From the NCBI GenBank assembly GCA_964652205.1, contig CAZZAO010000006.1:22734-86733 (forward strand): a DNA stretch of 64,000 nucleotides, read 5' to 3'. The translations under genes and the position numbers were made by a program. Below the pieces are notes generated by a model. The model did not search any database, had not been told where the DNA came from, and saw only the letters and a program-made list of their open reading frames with translations. Of the stretch, positions 59,932 to 64,000 are shown in pieces. This DNA comes from ZC4RG36 sp964652205. Lineage in GTDB: Bacteria; Chloroflexota; Anaerolineae; Aggregatilineales; Phototrophicaceae. The first letter of the stretch is position 1; every line of letters starts with the position of its first letter.

Positions 59932-61239
59932 CTAGGCGGCGGCAATGGGCGGCAGGATACGCTCCAGCATTGAATACCAGCGGTACAAATTGTGGCGCTG
60001 GATGAGTTCTTCGATCTTCGTGCGCTGGAACGCCGCCATTGGCAGATCACCGGCACATTCATAGAACCGCACCTGACATAAGCGAGCGCGAATCTGATGC
60101 GAGATTATCCCTAAATCGATAGTGCGGAGCAGACCTTCAGAAATCTGCGATTTAACAGGCTCCGTCGGCCCTTCGCTCATAAGGCGCGCATAGCCATGCA
60201 GACTCTGAGACGATGTGCTGCTGAACGGGATACCGAACTGCGCGAGCCACACGGCGAGAGCATTCGAGGCGCGCGCAAAGTGGTCAGCGGCCTGTGAGTA
60301 ACCATCACATTTCACCAGGTCGATGTAGCCTAATGCCTCCTGACGATGCCCCTCAATCCATTCAATCTGGGCCGTCTCTGCGCCATACTCCTGCACAAAT
60401 TTGCCGATCAGGTTTTCGTACTGGCTGTAGCCAATGTGGCAGGCGACCATCACCTGAAGCGAATGGATCATCGTTGCTGCGTCACGGATTGTGACAGCAG
60501 CAAATTTTTCATCTTCCGGCGTCGCTGTTTCGAGTATTTTCAGCGCCTGTCCGATGTAGTGAATGGCCCGTTCCGGGTTCCCAGAGATCAAACTGGGAAC
60601 TGCACAGCCGTCGCCGATGTACAGCGCCACTTCAACCGGGCTTAAGTAGCCGTCCAGCAGCCCGGCAACCTCGCTTTGCAGGCTGTCCTCGCGCAGCTTG
60701 AACAAGCCGTTCAAATACCATCCATGAGTCGAATAGCGGATGAGTTCTGGCGCAGCCGGGATGTTCGCCTGGTTAATGCCCATTTCAAGCAGCCGCCGCA
60801 CAATGACGCTGGACTGTATCATCTGACGGTAGCGGGTGTTGGGGTCGAGATTCACGTCAAACGCCAGTTTCAAGGGGCCGGAATAGATATGCCAGGTGGT
60901 TTTATCGCTCAGCACTTCGTTATTAAGCTGCTCCACCAGAGTATCCGCCGCCAACCGCACTTCATGAGCATTGCGCGAAAGCCGATCAATAAATTCCAGG
61001 TCAGGAAGACGTTCCGGGGCAATCTGCGAACAGATGGCGATAATTGACCCCATGGTGGACGGCGCAATCTGTCCATGTTTGCCGCGCCGCCAGTTACGGC
61101 TCGTGCTTTCGGAGACTCCAAACCGCTGAGCGATTGCGCGGTCGGATTGCAACAACCCTGCTCCCGGAGGCAGATCGTAAGTATCCTCAAGAATTTCGAC
61201 CAGCGTATTGTAAAGGTCTTTCGCTAATGTCATGCTCAC
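59932..61239 (-). CDS. HTH regulator with long helical (TPR-like) C-terminus
   Basis: The 435-residue protein has an N-terminal HTH of the XRE kind (DRAIAQRFGVSESTSRNWRR, residues about 25-45). The rest is helical, with repeat-like blocks such as RAIHYIGQALKILETATPED, which recall TPR-type sensor regulators. GTG at 61239 is favoured, with AAGGG 8 bases upstream. It diverges from the binding-protein gene at 61661 and lies 195 bases from the second copy of the operator, so it too could control that promoter. Confidence 0.65.
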   Translation of the reverse strand: MSMTLAKDLYNTLVEILEDTYDLPPGAGLLQSDRAIAQRFGVSESTSRNWRRGKHGQIAPSTMGSIIAICSQIAPERLPDLEFIDRLSRNAHEVRLAADTLVEQLNNEVLSDKTTWHIYSGPLKLAFDVNLDPNTRYRQMIQSSVIVRRLLEMGINQANIPAAPELIRYSTHGWYLNGLFKLREDSLQSEVAGLLDGYLSPVEVALYIGDGCAVPSLISGNPERAIHYIGQALKILETATPEDEKFAAVTIRDAATMIHSLQVMVACHIGYSQYENLIGKFVQEYGAETAQIEWIEGHRQEALGYIDLVKCDGYSQAADHFARASNALAVWLAQFGIPFSSTSSQSLHGYARLMSEGPTEPVKSQISEGLLRTIDLGIISHQIRARLCQVRFYECAGDLPMAAFQRTKIEELIQRHNLYRWYSMLERILPPIAAA

Positions 61240-61433
61240 AATGTTATCCCTTCCTTCCAGCAAACCAGCTTTTACCCTACCTCGCTACCCCCCGCAAGAA
61301 TCTGATTTAATACCTGTAGGCATCGACACAAATGCACACAAATCATGCCACAACCAGCAATCTTCGCCAGTAGTCGGTCAGGGTGGACATATAAACTGGT
61401 TTTCCGCAGCCCGTTTCAAGGCTCTATCATCTA

Positions 61434-61489
61434 TCAAATATTCTACTCTAACGCGAATATTTGACATTGTATGTTTGACTCGCTACGAT
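61434..61489 (+). promoter_or_regulatory. Promoter with overlapping operator, copy 2
   Basis: A perfect inverted repeat TCAAATATT-N13-AATATTTGA overlaps -35 TTGACA (61461-61466), with a 17-base spacer to TACGAT (61484-61489). The flanking CGCTA-x-GATGTG is shared with copy 1. The start point would be about 165 bases before the binding-protein ATG, leaving a long 5' leader. The rest of 61264-61660 shows nothing else. Confidence 0.8.
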
Positions 61490-61660
61490 GTGTAAACGTC
61501 GTCGCATGTTTAAGCCAGTCCTTAAAAAGCGAGAAACACATCCAATCAGCCTGACTGTATTCTTGCACGCACAGGTTGTGCTGAAGGGGGAAAATGAAAG
61601 AACTTCGGTTGCAAGCCAATCACTGGAAAAGCATGTGTCACGCATCAAGGAGATGTTGCT

Positions 61661-63160
61661 ATGACTGCTAAAAAGCTCAGCAGGCGCGATTTTCTAAAGG
61701 TCGCTGCGACAGCAGGCGGTGCTGCCGCGTTAGGAATAACCTCAGTTCAGGCTGCCGAGAGTTCGTCTGCCCATTTTGCGATGCCCGCCCGGCAGGCCGC
61801 GAAAACAGTTCTTAGCTGGACACAGTTGCAGCCAACCGAATGGGCGCAAGCTTCTGCAGAACATCCACTCGCTTACAATGGAATGCGTATTCTGGCAGAA
61901 CGTCTGAAAGATCAGCGCCCCGATATTGATGTCCAGTTCGTCGATGTTCCGGTCAACAATGGCGTCGAACTGGCGACCTGGCTGACGGCGCGTGTGGCTT
62001 CTGGTGACGCTCCCGACCTGATTTTCCCCTGGGAAAACACGCCGGTTCAGCGCGGTTGGTGCCTGCCGCTGGACGACTATCTCGCTCAGCAAAACCCGTT
62101 TGCAACGCAGTACAAGACATGGAGCGACATTTTCTATCCCGCTCTGATGCGCACGCTGGTGTATCTGGACGGCAAAACCTATACCGCGCCGATGTCCATG
62201 CGCTATCCCGGCGTTGGCGTGGGCATGAGCTATAACAAAGACCTGTTCGCGCAGTTGGGGCTGAACCCGCCGACGAACTGGACGGAAGAACTTGAGGTTG
62301 CCCAGGCACTGAAGGATTCTGGATCCGGCATTTCGCCCTGGTGGAACGACTTCGGCGGCACCAAGATCGACGGTTGGCCTTACGGCATCCAGGTCATGCC
62401 GGCGCTGCTTCAGGATATCGGCGCAAAACTGGACACCGATGGCGATAAAGTCATCAATGCACAGGAACAGCTCGCAGCGCTCAAGGCCGGTCTGGTTGGC
62501 CCCAGCACCGAAAAGTATCAGACGGGGATTCGGGAGTACAAGAAACTGGCCGACCTGTTTATCCCCGGATGGCAGTCCACCGACCTGGAGCAGCTTTTCC
62601 GTGAGGGACAGGTTGCTCTGCAACTGCGCGGTAGTTGGGAATTCGCTCAGCTTGCTAACGACCCCGGTGTGACCTTTGAACGCGGTTTCCTGCCGCTGCC
62701 CCCCGTCACCAGCGCCGATATTCCCGGCGCAACCGACCCCAGCCGTTTCACCGATGGCACAGTTCCCGCCGACCAGATTGTTGCTTACCCGGACACTGCG
62801 ATTCTCGAAAGCTCCACCACTGCGCACGACAGTCTGGAAGCAACCGTAACCTGGCTTCAGTGGATTACCGAGCCGAAGAATAACGCCTTCATCAACAACG
62901 AGAACCAGCAGTGGTGCTCTTCGGCGAAGGACGCTCCGCTTGGCCCGCTGTGGCAGGAAATCTCACAGATCAAGGTGCCGATTCTCGACTATCAGGCAGA
63001 ATGGTGCGCCTTGAATCTGGATAGCGACTATTTCAACAACTGGCGCAAGCTGTTCGAGTCCTGGCTGACGAACCAGATCGACGAGGCGACCTTCTTTGAT
63101 CGGTTCCAGCAGGAAGCCGATGCGGTCGTCGTCCGCATGGATACGCAGGCTTCGTCGTAG
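61661..63160 (+). CDS. ABC transporter sugar-binding protein with Tat signal
   Basis: The 499-residue family-1 binding protein starts MTAKKLSRRDFLKVAATAGG, a clear twin-arginine signal. The mature part has TVLSWTQLQPTEWAQASAEH, DIDVQFVDVPVNNGVELATW and VGVGMSYNKDLFAQLGLNPP, typical of oligosaccharide binders. AAGGAG precedes the ATG. It is the first gene of the second importer operon, followed by a hairpin, a small Ig-like protein and a permease. It shares its control element with the glycosidase/transketolase operon. Confidence 0.92.
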   Translation: MTAKKLSRRDFLKVAATAGGAAALGITSVQAAESSSAHFAMPARQAAKTVLSWTQLQPTEWAQASAEHPLAYNGMRILAERLKDQRPDIDVQFVDVPVNNGVELATWLTARVASGDAPDLIFPWENTPVQRGWCLPLDDYLAQQNPFATQYKTWSDIFYPALMRTLVYLDGKTYTAPMSMRYPGVGVGMSYNKDLFAQLGLNPPTNWTEELEVAQALKDSGSGISPWWNDFGGTKIDGWPYGIQVMPALLQDIGAKLDTDGDKVINAQEQLAALKAGLVGPSTEKYQTGIREYKKLADLFIPGWQSTDLEQLFREGQVALQLRGSWEFAQLANDPGVTFERGFLPLPPVTSADIPGATDPSRFTDGTVPADQIVAYPDTAILESSTTAHDSLEATVTWLQWITEPKNNAFINNENQQWCSSAKDAPLGPLWQEISQIKVPILDYQAEWCALNLDSDYFNNWRKLFESWLTNQIDEATFFDRFQQEADAVVVRMDTQASS

Positions 63161-63171
63161 ATCGGTCAATT

Positions 63172-63207
63172 CACCGGGGAGACTTCGATAAGAAGTTCTC
63201 CCCGGTG
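63172..63207 (+). promoter_or_regulatory. Intercistronic hairpin after the second binding-protein gene
   Basis: CACCGGGGAGACTTC pairs with GAAGTTCTCCCCGGTG (one bulged base) around GATAA, 12 bases after the stop. Without a T-run it is probably a partial terminator or stabiliser, like the one at 46558. Confidence 0.7.
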
Positions 63208-63222
63208 ATCGGGATATTCCTT

Positions 63223-63663
63223 ATGCAACGGGTCATTCGTCAGCGCTGGTTTTATGTACTGGTCGTCATTGCGGTTCTGGCTGTCCCGCTCCTGGCCGAT
63301 TACGTTCTGGCGCAGGCACGGATCGATCAGGTTCATTTCGACTACACTATCGACCCGCCGCAGGTGGTCGCAGATGGCAAGAGTTCAACCACGATTACCC
63401 TGCGCGTCACCGAAAATGGCGAGCCGCGCGTCCACGATTTATTTCAAATCTGGTTTGAAGTCGGCGGGGGGCTGCTGACGCCTGACACCGCTTTCACCAA
63501 TGACCAGGGCATCATCACGATTAAATATCGCCCTAATCCGGCAAGCCCCTATACGCCGAGCGACTTTGCGCAGATTGCCGTGATGGATGCCAGCATCGGG
63601 CAGTTGGTCGAAGTGCGGCGACAGGAAAGCATCAAAATACCACTCGTTGTCTCCGACTCATGA
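63223..63663 (+). CDS. Membrane-anchored Ig-like (Big-1/invasin-type) protein
   Basis: The 146-residue protein has an N-terminal signal or anchor helix (WFYVLVVIAVLAVPLLADYV). The outer part (VHFDYTIDPPQVVADGKSST, TITLRVTENGEP, FTNDQGIITIKYRPNP) is an invasin/Big-1-like Ig domain. I prefer the ATG at 63223 to the GTG at 63205, which lies inside the hairpin. Its place between a binding-protein gene and a permease gene is unusual; it may help the importer or the cell surface. Confidence 0.6.
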   Translation: MQRVIRQRWFYVLVVIAVLAVPLLADYVLAQARIDQVHFDYTIDPPQVVADGKSSTTITLRVTENGEPRVHDLFQIWFEVGGGLLTPDTAFTNDQGIITIKYRPNPASPYTPSDFAQIAVMDASIGQLVEVRRQESIKIPLVVSDS

Positions 63664-63676
63664 GTTATCGATTTTT

Positions 63677-64000
63677 ATGAAGCGATCTATCCCCTCGAGC
63701 AACTCAATGCAGGACATGAACCGGCCTCAACAGAATCGAATCGTGCGCACCCTGATCGAAATGCGCCACGCCTGGCACGCCTATGCGCTGCTTGCGCCCT
63801 TTCTGCTGCTGCTGGTCATCTTCCTCTACTATCCGCCCATCCTCGGCTTGATCGGCGCGTTCTTCAAATGGCATCCGGGAAAAGACGCGATTTACGTCGG
63901 CTTACAGAACTTTCAGAATTACCTGGCGTATCCCGAAACAGCGGGTGAATTCAGGAACATCATCCGTCTGCTGGCCTTCTTCTGTTTCGCCGGAGTGGTC
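63677..64000 (+). CDS. Carbohydrate ABC transporter permease (MalF type), cut by the window end
   Basis: The frame is open from the ATG at 63677 to the last base, giving 108 residues. ALLAPFLLLLVIFLYYPPIL is the first helix of CUT1 permeases, and YVGLQNFQNYLAYPETAGEF the conserved loop before helix 2. The second permease and any ATPase would lie beyond the window. An ATG at 63707 or 63716 is also possible. Confidence 0.85.
   Translation, partial: MKRSIPSSNSMQDMNRPQQNRIVRTLIEMRHAWHAYALLAPFLLLLVIFLYYPPILGLIGAFFKWHPGKDAIYVGLQNFQNYLAYPETAGEFRNIIRLLAFFCFAGVV

Overview
The window looks like a draft scaffold from a member of the Chloroflexota, probably an Anaerolineae-type lineage. This is inferred from protein style: GC-rich genes, TPR and SH3 proteins with long Thr/Pro linkers, WD40-like lipoproteins, a stand-alone Smr protein, and GC-rich palindromic repeats. 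No rRNA or tRNA gene was seen that would settle it. Two 10-base N runs (39006-39015 and 53518-53527) mark assembly joins, and each one damages a gene.

From 0 to 35.5 kb the content is housekeeping and cell-envelope genes with accessory insertions. It holds a degenerate phosphatase-like/propeller membrane protein, a single-domain response regulator, a TPR-SH3 membrane protein, a 163-bp MITE, a K+-independent proton-pumping pyrophosphatase (hppA), a low-GC cassette (papain-like protein plus two duplicated small ORFs), a soluble pyrophosphatase (ppa), and an LCP cell-wall ligase. These are followed by exported proteins, a glycan block (two GT39-like transferases, a FolC-like ligase, two GT4-like enzymes, a flippase), an SDR, an intact PIN/Phd toxin-antitoxin pair beside a decayed hicBA pair, a divergent NDP-kinase-like protein, EthD, Smr, and several secreted proteins. 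Three paralogues of an exported family with a PC-[FW]-x-GIR motif are scattered through this part.

From 35.7 to 64 kb lies a sugar-utilisation island. The minus-strand block (35755-48116) encodes an ABC importer (binding protein and two permeases), a GH29-like fucosidase, a GH67/GH20-fold-like protein, a clan-D glycosidase-like protein, an SDR, and an 891-residue protein of unknown family. It diverges from an unusual response regulator that overlaps a hybrid histidine kinase tail to tail. A second block (52041-64000) has a SorC-type regulator and a xylulokinase-like FGGY kinase on the minus strand. On the plus strand are two beta-propeller glycosidase-like genes flanking a split transketolase, then a helical HTH regulator (minus strand) and a second binding protein with the start of its permease.

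The strongest new signal is a shared control element. The glycosidase/transketolase operon and the second ABC operon, 6.9 kb apart, carry the same inverted repeat (TCAAATATT-N13-AATATTTGA) overlapping the -35 box of a 17-bp-spaced sigma70-type promoter. This ties uptake, hydrolysis, and probably phosphorylation and ketol transfer into one small regulon. Its substrate is not identifiable from sequence alone.
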